From Trebonia sp963822615 (GTDB lineage Bacteria > Actinomycetota > Actinomycetes > Streptosporangiales > Streptosporangiaceae): DNA of 64,000 nt. The translations under genes and the position numbers were made by a program. Under the pieces are notes generated by a model that was not told the DNA's origin, did not search any database, and saw only the letters and a program-made list of their open reading frames with translations. Shown in pieces: positions 9,461-17,365 of this stretch. Each line of letters begins with the position of its first letter. The first letter of the stretch is position 1. The stretch covers positions 1-64,000 of the forward strand of contig CAWGIM010000006.1 of assembly GCA_963822615.1 (NCBI GenBank). The letters run 5' to 3'.

Positions 9461-10216
9461 TCATTGCCCTATTGGCGCTGGCCTGCCCCTGCTGAGATCA
9501 GCTATCGGCGACGCCGACGGTCCGATCGCAATGCACATGTGCCCTAAATTGACTAGTGACGATGAATCTGTAACGACCAGTTGTTTCGCGTAAAATTGCC
9601 CCTGAACCACATAGGCTGGAGCCACGACCAAGCGTACCGGCAGGTTCGGATCACATGTGAGCCACGCCTCTTGACGTTCATCATCGAGAGTGCCGGATAT
9701 TTCGGTGCGGAAGTCCCATTCATGAGGGATTCCTATCTCCGCGATCTTCGCTCGCAGCGACGTAGCGCGATCGCACATGGATTGAGCTAGTTGGCGAGAA
9801 TTCGGATCAATCTCCCCGAGAGATGACATCAGTGCTTTGACGTTCGACTCCTTACCGCGGAATAGATGCTCAGTGAACCCTGAGACTTGCTGGCCTAGCG
9901 CCAGTTCAAAGTCTGCCCCTGCTTGGGCCGCAACCAATTTGCGAGCTACTCGCTGCATCCACTGCACTACTAGAGTATGGTATTCTGCCGCCAGCCCCAG
10001 GTGTATAACATGACTTTCACTATGCAGGTCCATACGATCTTGCGTTCGTTCGGCTAGAAGGAGGCCCAGACGTTCTTCAAGTTTTTGGTTCTGCATCTCA
10101 AGGGAAACAATACGCCCCTCTAGGGCGTTCATGCTATCAATCATATTATTGTATAGCTCTCCAACTGCACGGAAGATGCCAGCTGGGCCCTCTGCCGGAT
10201 TATCATCATCAAGCAT
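9461..10216 (-). CDS. Coiled-coil protein, third gene of the HSPA12-like operon
   Basis: A 251-residue protein I do not recognise. Residues about 20-60 (LYNNMIDSMNALEGRIVSLEMQNQKLEERLGLLLAE) have heptad spacing typical of a coiled coil. The rest is mixed alpha/beta without a known motif, and no membrane segment or signal peptide is seen. The ATG lies 3 bases after the stop of the Hsp70-like gene, so the two are translated from one mRNA and probably form a complex. GC content is low compared with the host. It may be an adaptor or regulator of the ATPase; that is inference from position only. Confidence 0.75.
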   Translation of the reverse strand: MLDDDNPAEGPAGIFRAVGELYNNMIDSMNALEGRIVSLEMQNQKLEERLGLLLAERTQDRMDLHSESHVIHLGLAAEYHTLVVQWMQRVARKLVAAQAGADFELALGQQVSGFTEHLFRGKESNVKALMSSLGEIDPNSRQLAQSMCDRATSLRAKIAEIGIPHEWDFRTEISGTLDDERQEAWLTCDPNLPVRLVVAPAYVVQGQFYAKQLVVTDSSSLVNLGHMCIAIGPSASPIADLSRGRPAPIGQ

Positions 10217-10219
10217 TGC

Positions 10220-11947
10220 TCACTCCCAGTCCTGAGGTGCGAGTTCAAGAGTGGCCTCAAGTGACTCTTGGGTATCTTTCACTATTGCTTGGACCCTGAG
10301 TTCGGTTTCTCCGAAAAACATTGACACTTCGACCGATCGATCCTCTAGGCGTTTATGCATGACCGAGGACAGATCAACTACCATTTTGCCCAATTCGCTT
10401 ACTCCATCCTCATCCACGTAGCGAGGCATCAATTTCCTGGTAGCATGTATGGCGATACTCATTTTCGCTTGATTACCGTAAATTGGCACAAAAGAATGGG
10501 ACACGCATTTTCCTGCTCGAACGATTTGTTGTGCGTTTACGAAAACAGAAAAATAGTCATCACACATCGCGCGGCCCCTGTCGTCTTCAAATCTTTTCGA
10601 CAATGGGTCAATGCCTGGTCGAAACTCCCTGGAGCTGCCGATGCCATATGTAAGCTTAGTTTTCCTTGCTATGATTTGTGGATCGTAAGCGTAATGTACG
10701 GCCCCTTCAAGCACTGCCGCGCCCGGGTCTGGCGGAATAATGACTCTAGCGCGGCCGGCGACGTGCTCCTTAAGGCGAGCTTGCAAGTACTTGCTCGCGC
10801 CGAATCCTCCCACGAGGACTATGATCTCTTCTCCCCTGGCGCCTCTTCTTTGAAGTTGCATCTCGCCAAGCTGCTTGTCCACCAACTCCAGTACTTTGGA
10901 GACAATGCGATCGAATATTGCTGCCGTCTCGTCTTCGCTTACTACGATCGTATCAATCACACCGTCTTGCCGCTCGCTTAGCGTTTCGAGATCACTATCT
11001 GTGAGAGTGCGATGCAATGCAGCAGGAATTGGGATATAGATTTCACCAGCTACCGGGAACTCGACTTGGGTCTTCTCCTTCTCCCACCCCTCCACGAGGG
11101 AAGAGAAACCAGCAGGACTTTCAGTGGCCAATTCGCGCATCCTTGCCCATGTAGAGAATCGCGACAACAGCACCTCGGCAACAAACGCACGATTGAGGTA
11201 GTCGGAACCGTACGGTCCACCGCAGTCGTTGCCGATCTCTTCGAGGTTGTTATCGGCATCTGCGCGATAGCTAGTAATGTCTATCGTGCCCCCGCCGCAA
11301 TCAACGACCATGAAGCGTGACTTAGGAGACATTAGCGAGGCGCGACCGCCACTCAAGCCGGATGTTCTGAGGCCGGAGACTCGTGCGTAGTGGGCAGCAG
11401 CTTCTGGCTCCAAGGCGAGTACTAGCCGATCCTTCTCTGCTGGCAGCCCGGCAGCCTCTGCTGCCTTGCGCATCACTTGCTTCTGGAAATCGGTCCATAT
11501 CGCAGGCACGGTGAGACACCATCGTATATCGTCTGCTTCGTATCCGCTTGCCTGTATGCGCTCGGTCGCGTATTCAACGAGTTTCGCGAGATAAGCAGCT
11601 ACTGTCGAGACGATGCCTTCGGCGCAATCCTCGCTCATTAGTCCCATCTTGAAGGCGTGAGCATAATTGATGTCATTGGCCGAATGCCGTATGGCTGCCG
11701 CGTTCCATCTCTTGCGTGCGTCGTACCCCCAGGCTTCGACCGTTCCATCTGAACGCGTGGCTAGGGCAGTCAAGTTCTTAGGAGTTGGCATGGGCGCCCC
11801 AGGCCATTTTAGTTCAGTGATAACCTGCCGCGCGGAAGCGATCTTGTTTCGTTCGCTGATAGGAGACCATGCGAAGCCTGATCCATGGGTGCCGAAATCA
11901 ATGGCTGCGACTACCTTTGCCTTCTTCAATCTAGCCCATCCATCCAA
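10220..11947 (-). CDS. HSPA12-like Hsp70 family ATPase
   Basis: A 575-residue actin/Hsp70-fold ATPase. Phosphate-1 motif AIDFGTHGSGFAW is at about 15-27, LTVPAIWTDFQKQVMRKAA at 145-163, LALEPEAAAHY at 177-187, phosphate-2 VVDCGGGTIDIT at 214-225 and the adenosine motif IIVLVGGFGASKYLQ at 375-389. This order and wording resemble eukaryotic HSPA12A/B more than bacterial DnaK. The usual C-terminal substrate-binding domain is replaced by a shorter beta-rich tail. The start overlaps the end of the upstream gene by 17 bases. The codon and base composition is much poorer in GC than neighbouring host genes. Housekeeping DnaK is excluded by sequence and context; a role in a conflict or stress system is inferred. 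Confidence 0.85.
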   Translation of the reverse strand: MDGWARLKKAKVVAAIDFGTHGSGFAWSPISERNKIASARQVITELKWPGAPMPTPKNLTALATRSDGTVEAWGYDARKRWNAAAIRHSANDINYAHAFKMGLMSEDCAEGIVSTVAAYLAKLVEYATERIQASGYEADDIRWCLTVPAIWTDFQKQVMRKAAEAAGLPAEKDRLVLALEPEAAAHYARVSGLRTSGLSGGRASLMSPKSRFMVVDCGGGTIDITSYRADADNNLEEIGNDCGGPYGSDYLNRAFVAEVLLSRFSTWARMRELATESPAGFSSLVEGWEKEKTQVEFPVAGEIYIPIPAALHRTLTDSDLETLSERQDGVIDTIVVSEDETAAIFDRIVSKVLELVDKQLGEMQLQRRGARGEEIIVLVGGFGASKYLQARLKEHVAGRARVIIPPDPGAAVLEGAVHYAYDPQIIARKTKLTYGIGSSREFRPGIDPLSKRFEDDRGRAMCDDYFSVFVNAQQIVRAGKCVSHSFVPIYGNQAKMSIAIHATRKLMPRYVDEDGVSELGKMVVDLSSVMHKRLEDRSVEVSMFFGETELRVQAIVKDTQESLEATLELAPQDWE

Positions 11948-13067
11948 GTACGCGTTCTACGGCCAGCTTCGATCGGCCCTCTACCAATTCCTTAACTTCG
12001 TTTGCAGACGCCGTGTCTCCGATAATTTCAAGAAGCACTTCTAGGCGAGCGAGCGTATCGTAATCGGTATCTTCTGACCGCTGCTTTCGAATAAGGTCAA
12101 GAATCGAGAGCGAGAAGACACTTGCTTGAGCATTCATCCCAGCATCGGCGAACAGTTCCGCCTGATCCATTCTTAGATCATAGCCAGCATCTCCATAACT
12201 TGCTATTACCTCGTATGCGGGTATTAGCTGACTAGCGATCAATGTTCTGATCTCTTGCCCGCCACTAGCTCCTGCGAGCCGCTCAAGTGTTGGCTTGCGG
12301 TTATGTCTAACAAGATGAAACCATTGGGCGAGAAACGCGATTATTGTCGTTGCGCGGGTCCCTATCTCGTCCTTCCAACTCTGCAGGGCGACCTGATCGC
12401 CATCCAAGTCTGGCAGCGGAGTTCCGGGGAGGGCGATCTTTAGTTGCTCGCTTCTCGATTCCCTTGTTATGACGTTCCAGGCGCACGCCGAAAGCCAAAG
12501 GGAGCGATCGCTCCTAACGTAACCGTATACTAGAATCACCGGGATACTAGACAGCGAATTGGCGATAATGTGAATGTCCAGATCCTGGTTTTTAAGCGGT
12601 CGATCGATAAGTCCGCCAAGTGGGGTAGCGTCAGTTGAGCATGGGTGCCTCGACCAGCGATCGGCCACATCAAGTTCGAGCAGTTGATCGTCATCGGCGC
12701 CTGGCACTCTCCCACCTATTCCGATGGGTGCCTCGAGAATAATCGGATTTACCCCTCCGCCACTTGCATGCCAGGCTACTTCCTTCGCGTCTTCTGGCGA
12801 AAGGCGGAATGGATTAGCTGCTAGGAGCTTACTGATCCTATCCGTCTGAGATAGGGTCGCTAGTTGTATCTCCAGCCCTCTCCAATCGTTGGCCGCTGAC
12901 GATACCGATTGCTGCTCGGCGGCTACTGCTGCTTCTCGCTCGTGCAGTCGAGACTCAAATTCCTTTTGCTCATAGAAGGAGCCATCCTTCTTGATCTTGA
13001 GAAGCTCGATGAAGCGGTCACCAACGCCAAGTAGGCCGTTGAGAGCTGCTGTGCTAAACAGGTCCAT
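11931..13067 (-). CDS. Unrecognised protein with N-terminal coiled coil, first gene of the HSPA12-like operon
   Basis: A protein of 378 residues from ATG 13067, chosen because AGGGGAAG lies 5 bases upstream; a longer frame to 13220 has no ribosome site. The N-terminus reads LLGVGDRFIELLKIKKDGSFYEQ, followed by a likely coiled coil at about 33-75. The middle contains EVAWHASGGGVNPIILEAP and a hydrophobic IPVILVYGYVRSDRSLWL strand. The C-terminal third is helical (YEVIASYGDAGYDLRMDQAELFADAG... VLLEIIGDTASANEVKELVEG), resembling tetratricopeptide-like helices. I cannot assign a family. Tight linkage to the Hsp70-like ATPase implies a partner role. Confidence 0.75.
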   Translation of the reverse strand: MDLFSTAALNGLLGVGDRFIELLKIKKDGSFYEQKEFESRLHEREAAVAAEQQSVSSAANDWRGLEIQLATLSQTDRISKLLAANPFRLSPEDAKEVAWHASGGGVNPIILEAPIGIGGRVPGADDDQLLELDVADRWSRHPCSTDATPLGGLIDRPLKNQDLDIHIIANSLSSIPVILVYGYVRSDRSLWLSACAWNVITRESRSEQLKIALPGTPLPDLDGDQVALQSWKDEIGTRATTIIAFLAQWFHLVRHNRKPTLERLAGASGGQEIRTLIASQLIPAYEVIASYGDAGYDLRMDQAELFADAGMNAQASVFSLSILDLIRKQRSEDTDYDTLARLEVLLEIIGDTASANEVKELVEGRSKLAVERVLGWMG

Positions 13068-13648
13068 ACCGCTTCCCCTAGCTAACCAAGAGTCCGGCGA
13101 TCTGGCGCCAATGGTCGGGCACGAGGAATGTCTTGGATCACCATCTCGACAGGAAGACCAAGGGCGCAGTGCATGCATCATAGCGTAGCGTCGTCTGCTA
13201 GAGCGCCCTTTTTGAGGCATGTCGGTCGAGCCGCTAAGAACATCACTTGCGTTCCACAGGGCACAAATTGCACTCTAATAGTCTGACCTCGATCTTGATT
13301 TCGACTGACCTCAAGTAGCGCGTTCTGATGTGGGGTTACATGACAGTGTTACCAGTCGGGCTGCAGCCAGCATCAGAGATGAAACAGGCTTCGCTAGACG
13401 CTTCAGTTATATAGGGACTGAAGTTGCAGGGTGGCGGGGCTGGCTGGAGTAAAGGATATTGAGGTGTCTCAGCTGTTAGCCGGGCTGAGTGGTTCGTTCG
13501 CACTGGTGAATGACGTGAGGACGCAGTACTGAGGACACATGAGCCGATGACAAGATGCCCAGCAGGAGGTTCGAGGACGTTGCCTTCGACCAGATAACGA
13601 AGCTCGGCCTCCTGACGTGCCGTCTCGATGTGGCGGGGGTCGACTCGC
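13068..13648. other. Intergenic region upstream of the HSPA12-like operon
   Basis: No gene is supported. It should hold the leftward operon promoter, but no clear -35/-10 pair is visible. A perfect 7-bp inverted repeat (CTTCAGT, 9-base loop, ACTGAAG) lies at 13401-13423 and may be an operator or weak terminator. GC content rises at about 13550 where the integrase end begins, marking the junction between the two cargo compositions. Confidence 0.4.
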
Positions 13649-14830
13649 TCAGTTCGCCGGTGGCCTCCCGCCAGGTGTTGTTACCCCGGTGTTCGGCGTT
13701 CCCAGCTTCTGGCGGCGGCTGCCCTGGTAGGCCGTGTCAAGGGCGGTGCGGGCGCGGTCGGAGGAGGAGGGGACGAGGTGACCGTAAATCTGGTGGGTGA
13801 CTTCGATGCTCTTGTGGCCAAGCCACCGGGAAACTTCGGTTATCGGGATGCCCTCGGCCAAACTGGTAGAGGCGTAGAGGTGGCGCAGTGAGTGCGGGAT
13901 GAACTCCGGCGGCAGGCCCGCTCTAGCTGCGGCACGCTGGAAGTCTTCCTGGTAGCTGCGCCGGACGACGAGCTTGTACTTGCGGCCCTGGAACAGGTAT
14001 CCGTCGGGTGTAGTGCCGTGCCCGGCGACGTGCTTGTCTATCGCCTCGCTGACGTACTGAGGCAGCGGAATGTCGCGGAACTCCCCCTCCCGGCTGAACT
14101 TCAGCGGCCTCAGCTGCGCTGCCGGGTTGACCTGTTCCTTCACCCGCAGAGTCTTGCCCCGGTTGATCCGGCAGTGCAGGTTGACCGCGAGAGCCTCGCC
14201 GATCCGTAGCCCGCAGCCGTGCATCAGCCACACGGTGGCGGCCCAGTCCGGCGGCAGCCCGGCCGCGATGGCCTCTACCTGCGGGTGAGCGGGAAGGATG
14301 AAGTCAGCCGCAGTGACGACGCCAGGCAACTGGATGCCGGTGCAGGGAGATTCGGCGAGTCTCTTGTCCCGCACGGCCTCGGCGAGCACCGCGCTGATGA
14401 CCAAGTGCGCGCATCCGATCCGGCTCGCGGACAGGCCCTTGCGGTGCATCCCGGCGATCAGCGTCTTGTCCTCGCGGCGAATGGCGCCAATCGGCTTGCC
14501 GCCGATCGCCGGGTCAATGTGAGCGCGCAGCACAGACCTGTAGGTGGCGATGCTGGAGTCCGCGCCGAGATGCTGGTCCAGCCAGATCCCTGCCGCATTG
14601 CGGAACAGGACCCGCCCAGCCTTGGGGTCGACGAAGACGTGGGCACGCTTGTCGTGCTCGACCTTGAGGGCGAAGTCCTCGGCTTCGCGCAGGCTGGTGC
14701 CGAAGGACTGCTCGCGCTGGCGACTGGACCTTCCGCCGGTCGTGCGGTAGCGGACCACCCTCTGGTGCTGGCATCCGTCTTGCTGGTCTTCGGGGCAGGA
14801 GCAACGTTTGAAGATCTTGGCCACAGTCAT
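13649..14830 (-). CDS. int: Tyrosine recombinase (integrase)
   Basis: A site-specific integrase of 393 residues from ATG 14830, which overlaps the preceding gene stop as ATGA. The N-terminus has a Cys/His cluster (KRCSCPEDQQDGCQHQ), then a SAM-like core-binding domain (about 75-165) and the catalytic domain. Active-site residues visible are R209 (GCGLRIGEAL), K244, H313-x-x-R316 (HSLRH), H339 (LGHKS) and the nucleophile Y349 (HQIYGH). It should carry out integration and excision between the 63-bp att repeats at 9318 and 22363. It is of the class seen in actinomycete integrative elements. Confidence 0.93.
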   Translation of the reverse strand: MTVAKIFKRCSCPEDQQDGCQHQRVVRYRTTGGRSSRQREQSFGTSLREAEDFALKVEHDKRAHVFVDPKAGRVLFRNAAGIWLDQHLGADSSIATYRSVLRAHIDPAIGGKPIGAIRREDKTLIAGMHRKGLSASRIGCAHLVISAVLAEAVRDKRLAESPCTGIQLPGVVTAADFILPAHPQVEAIAAGLPPDWAATVWLMHGCGLRIGEALAVNLHCRINRGKTLRVKEQVNPAAQLRPLKFSREGEFRDIPLPQYVSEAIDKHVAGHGTTPDGYLFQGRKYKLVVRRSYQEDFQRAAARAGLPPEFIPHSLRHLYASTSLAEGIPITEVSRWLGHKSIEVTHQIYGHLVPSSSDRARTALDTAYQGSRRQKLGTPNTGVTTPGGRPPAN

Positions 14831-15096
14831 ATCTCCCGGGTCTGGAGCCATTCCTCCACGTGCCGCTCGCGGAACCGCAGGTACCGGCCGACCCGGTAAC
14901 CCCGAAGACCCCATTGCCGCCAGCAGCCATAGACGGTCTTCTTCGGCACGCCCAGGTAGGCAGCGAGCTCCTCTACAGAGAGAAGCCGGTTGGAGCCGCC
15001 CACGGGAGCCGTGCGCCGGGCAGCCCGGTGCCGGACGAATGCACGCTCACCTGCGGCCACGTCGTCAAGTTCGTCGTCGTCCCGGGCGGTGGTCAC
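14827..15096 (-). CDS. xis: Excisionase-like HTH protein
   Basis: An 89-residue protein with a MerR/Xis-type winged helix: LLSVEELAAYLGVPKKTVYGCWRQWG, then YRVGRYLRFRERHVEEWL. GTG 15096 is chosen because GGAGG sits 5 bases upstream. Its stop overlaps the integrase ATG, the usual xis-int arrangement in actinomycete elements. It likely bends DNA at the att sites to favour excision and may repress its own operon. Confidence 0.85.
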   Translation of the reverse strand: MTTARDDDELDDVAAGERAFVRHRAARRTAPVGGSNRLLSVEELAAYLGVPKKTVYGCWRQWGLRGYRVGRYLRFRERHVEEWLQTREI

Positions 15097-15481
15097 GGTA
15101 ACCTCCGGCCGACGGAGGTGCGGCGTTTCGGTGTGGCGCGGGCCGCGGGGCTGGGTTCCCGGGCGGCGGCCGTCGGCGCCGTGCTGATTCCTCCTGGTGA
15201 ACCGGCTCCTGCGCTGGCCAGGGAGCAGCACGGGCTGGCCTGCCGCCCGGGACCGGCGATATCCGGCGCCGGTCCCGGGCGCGATGTCAAGCCGATGGCG
15301 GTAGCCGGGAGTCGGCCTGGCCGTGCATGGCGTTCAAGGGTGCCGCGCGCGGGCAGGACGGCGGGGCTGGCCGTCGGCGGGCTTGCCGCTGTCCGGCCCG
15401 GACGCGCCGCACGTGCGCCGCCGGCGCCCGGCCAGGGGAACGGGGCCGGGGACAGCGCAGCGAGCCGCCGTGGCCGGGCGC
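15097..15481. other. GC-rich gap upstream of the excisionase
   Basis: Long frames exist on both strands, but they are proline/arginine/alanine-rich without domains and look like GC-driven shadows. In related elements a replication initiator occupies this place; no trace of one is visible. Confidence 0.4.
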
Positions 15482-15670
15482 TCAGGCGTTCAGCCGGGGC
15501 GCCGTCATCGGCACCATGAACGGCGGGGAGAACGATCTGTTTTCTGGACAGTGCCCCAGGCAGCGCGGGCATGGGATGAAGGCATGGCAGTCTGGACATG
15601 GCACCCAGGTCCCGCTGCCGCCGCAAAACGCTGACAATACATAAATCGGGTTTTCAGCCTCTTTTTTCAC
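15482..15670 (-). CDS. Small zinc-ribbon-like protein (tentative)
   Basis: A possible 62-residue protein from GTG 15670 with GAGGG upstream. It contains CGGSGTWVPCPDCHAFIPCP and then RCLGHC, giving CxxC and CxxC pairs as in DnaJ-type or zinc-ribbon knuckles. Small zinc-finger proteins are frequent in actinomycete integrative elements, but no family is recognised. It could also be a chance frame. Confidence 0.35.
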   Translation of the reverse strand: MKKEAENPIYVLSAFCGGSGTWVPCPDCHAFIPCPRCLGHCPENRSFSPPFMVPMTAPRLNA

Positions 15671-16267
15671 CGTCGCCCTCGTTCTTCTTGTCGGCAAAGG
15701 CAAAGTGGCTGCTCGAAGGCCAGTGAGATCGTCGGTTCTGCCGCCAAGCTGGCGGCGGCCGTGTCGGTTGATCCCTGCCGTTTCCCCCTGACCCGCTGCT
15801 GCCTCGCCCTGCCGCCTGCCTGCTTGCCGCGTCGCGTGCCTGCCCATGCCAGGCCCTCGCGCTCTCTGCTCAAGGATGAGCACGCGCCCCAGCGCACGGG
15901 CAGCGGTCAGATCGCGTCGGTGTCCGGCTCCCTGTCCCGAGAAAGAGACCATGGGATGTATATGTCAGCATGCATCTCCGCCGCGCCATCTACGATTGTT
16001 TTACGAGCTATGCGCGTATATAAAGTCTGGGAGTCCACCGGAAGGTTTATTTCCGCCGAGTCCTGCGAATTTCCCTGCGGTCAAGTTACTCCGGCGTAAG
16101 AGGAGTGCGGAAAAGAGTACGGATTAGCTGACGGCGTGGAATGCCAACTGGTGGGCAGGGGGCGGATCTACCTGACCTGCTCGGCACGCATCGGCCACAA
16201 CCGCCTTCGCGACTGCTCGCCGACAGTAGGCCGGGTGCAGCAGTGTCTGGCGCGTCGTCTGCCGAAC
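15671..16267. other. Intergenic region, no gene seen
   Basis: Mixed composition, with an AT-richer part at 15950-16130 (TATATAAAG near 16018). No frame with a domain or good ribosome site is visible. It separates the kinase-like gene of the RiPP cluster from the integration module. Confidence 0.35.
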
Positions 16268-17080
16268 TCAGCGGGCCTGGCGGTAGGCAGCCCATGATTT
16301 GGCGGCTTGGGCCATCTTGGCTGTCCAGTCGCTGGTACCCGCCAGCGCGATCTCGTCCCACAGTCGGACGTTCGCTGCGGCGAACAGGTCGATGTGCGCC
16401 GGGTGGGCGGCCTGGAACGCGGGCAGGCGGGAGGCTTGCCGTTCGGCCTCGTGCGCGGTGTGGCCGCCGGAGGCCATGAGGCGCAGTACCCAGCAGGCGG
16501 GGTCGGTCCAGGCGGCGCCGAGGGTGGGCCAGGCCCAGTCGATCAGCCAGGCGCGGTGTTCTGATACCAGCACGTTGTCCGGGGTCCAGTCCGAGTGGGT
16601 GAGTACTGGTCCGGCGAAGACCTCGGCCGTTTCCGGGTCGTCAAGGTAGGGCTTCCAGCGGTCCTCGGCTCGCTTGAACGGCCCGGGATCGTCCGGAACG
16701 TTGATGGCACTTAGCGCGTGCATGAGTTGCACCAGTCGGTCGAGGTCGGGTGAGCCCGGGGAGTAGTCGGCGTGGCGGCCGGGCGCGTACTGGTAGCCGA
16801 GGACGTTCCACCCGGCCTCGTCGAAGTGCCACAGCAGGGCCGGGGAGATCTCCTTGACGAGCGGGGCGACTGCGGCCTCGCGGTCCTGGGTGATGACCCG
16901 GCGGTGGGATGAGGGCAGGCCCTTGGCGAACACCTTGCCGTCGCGGGCGTTGATGATCGCGGCTAGCGGCGAGTTCTGTCCCGCGCTCGCGATGCGGACG
17001 CCCGTGATGGGGCCGGTGCGGGCCTCGATCGCCTGCTTCAGTGGCCCGGGCAGGTCGTCCCACGCGATGCGCTGTTCCAC
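16268..17080 (-). CDS. Aminoglycoside phosphotransferase-fold kinase in the RiPP cluster
   Basis: A 270-residue APH-fold protein. The catalytic loop THSDWTPDNVLV carries the H-x-D-x4-N signature and is followed by the Mg-binding LIDWAWP. The N-lobe has IASAGQNSPLAAIIN and a lysine-containing KVFAKGL strand. GTG 17080 is preferred because AGGAG sits 4 bases upstream. It follows the precursor gene after a strong hairpin, so it is probably the last, weakly expressed gene of the cluster. True aminoglycoside resistance is possible, but location beside a precursor and radical SAM gene suggests a peptide- or small-molecule-modifying kinase. Confidence 0.8.
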   Translation of the reverse strand: MEQRIAWDDLPGPLKQAIEARTGPITGVRIASAGQNSPLAAIINARDGKVFAKGLPSSHRRVITQDREAAVAPLVKEISPALLWHFDEAGWNVLGYQYAPGRHADYSPGSPDLDRLVQLMHALSAINVPDDPGPFKRAEDRWKPYLDDPETAEVFAGPVLTHSDWTPDNVLVSEHRAWLIDWAWPTLGAAWTDPACWVLRLMASGGHTAHEAERQASRLPAFQAAHPAHIDLFAAANVRLWDEIALAGTSDWTAKMAQAAKSWAAYRQAR

Positions 17081-17102
17081 GGTGCTCCTCACCTCGCGTC
17101 TG

Positions 17103-17130
17103 AGGGGACCCGGCCGGTGTCGGGTCCCCT
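17103..17130 (-). terminator. Hairpin after the precursor gene
   Basis: AGGGGACCC pairs perfectly with GGGTCCCCT across a 10-base loop, located between the precursor stop (17156) and the kinase start (17080). It probably terminates most transcripts and keeps precursor levels above those of the downstream kinase. Confidence 0.65.
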
Positions 17131-17155
17131 GTCAGGCCGCGCGGGTTGCCTAGCC

Positions 17156-17323
17156 TCAGTAGGGCTGGTCGCTGCTCGCGCTGCACGCGCACATCGTGAG
17201 CAGCGTATCGGTGTCTGCGATAAATTCGACGGCATCCGGCGCGAGTGCCGACAGCGTGCCCGCTTCAGCCACGTCGGCCGCCTTAGGCGGGTGGGTGAGC
17301 AGTTCCACGGCGACTGCGGTCAT
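17156..17323 (-). CDS. Candidate RiPP precursor peptide
   Basis: A 55-residue peptide starting at ATG 17323 behind an excellent AAGGAGGTGA. An N-terminal leader-like part (MTAVAVELLTHPPKAADVAE) is followed by an acidic stretch AVEFIADTDTLLT and a short C-terminal core MCACSASSDQPY holding the only two cysteines (45 and 47). It lies 40 bases after the radical SAM gene and in the same orientation. Size, strong translation signal, leader/core polarity and neighbouring enzymes fit a ribosomally made, radical-SAM-modified peptide. A thioether or other crosslink at the C-A-C motif is inferred, not shown. Confidence 0.7.
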   Translation of the reverse strand: MTAVAVELLTHPPKAADVAEAGTLSALAPDAVEFIADTDTLLTMCACSASSDQPY

Positions 17324-17344
17324 GAGCGTTTCACCTCCTTCCAC

Positions 17345-17365
17345 GAAAGAGTGACGGGCTCTTTC
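17345..17365 (-). promoter_or_regulatory. Intercistronic hairpin between radical SAM and precursor genes
   Basis: GAAAGAG pairs with CTCTTTC across a 7-base loop, just 3' to the enzyme stop and 5' to the precursor ribosome site. A stem here could block decay and set enzyme-to-substrate ratios. A second GGAGGTGA lies at the enzyme stop itself. Confidence 0.4.

Noticed and set aside
10220..11947. Housekeeping dnaK
   Set aside because: Motifs fit HSPA12-type proteins better, no C-terminal peptide-binding domain is seen, no grpE/dnaJ is adjacent, and it lies in a mobile element with foreign base composition.
15097..16110. Possible replication or transfer gene between the excisionase and kinase genes
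   Set aside because: All long frames are low-complexity and domain-free. Only a small zinc-ribbon-like frame has any motif support.
16268..17080. Acquired aminoglycoside resistance gene
   Set aside because: Only the general kinase signature is present. Its position in a RiPP operon makes a tailoring or housekeeping role as likely, so resistance is not claimed.
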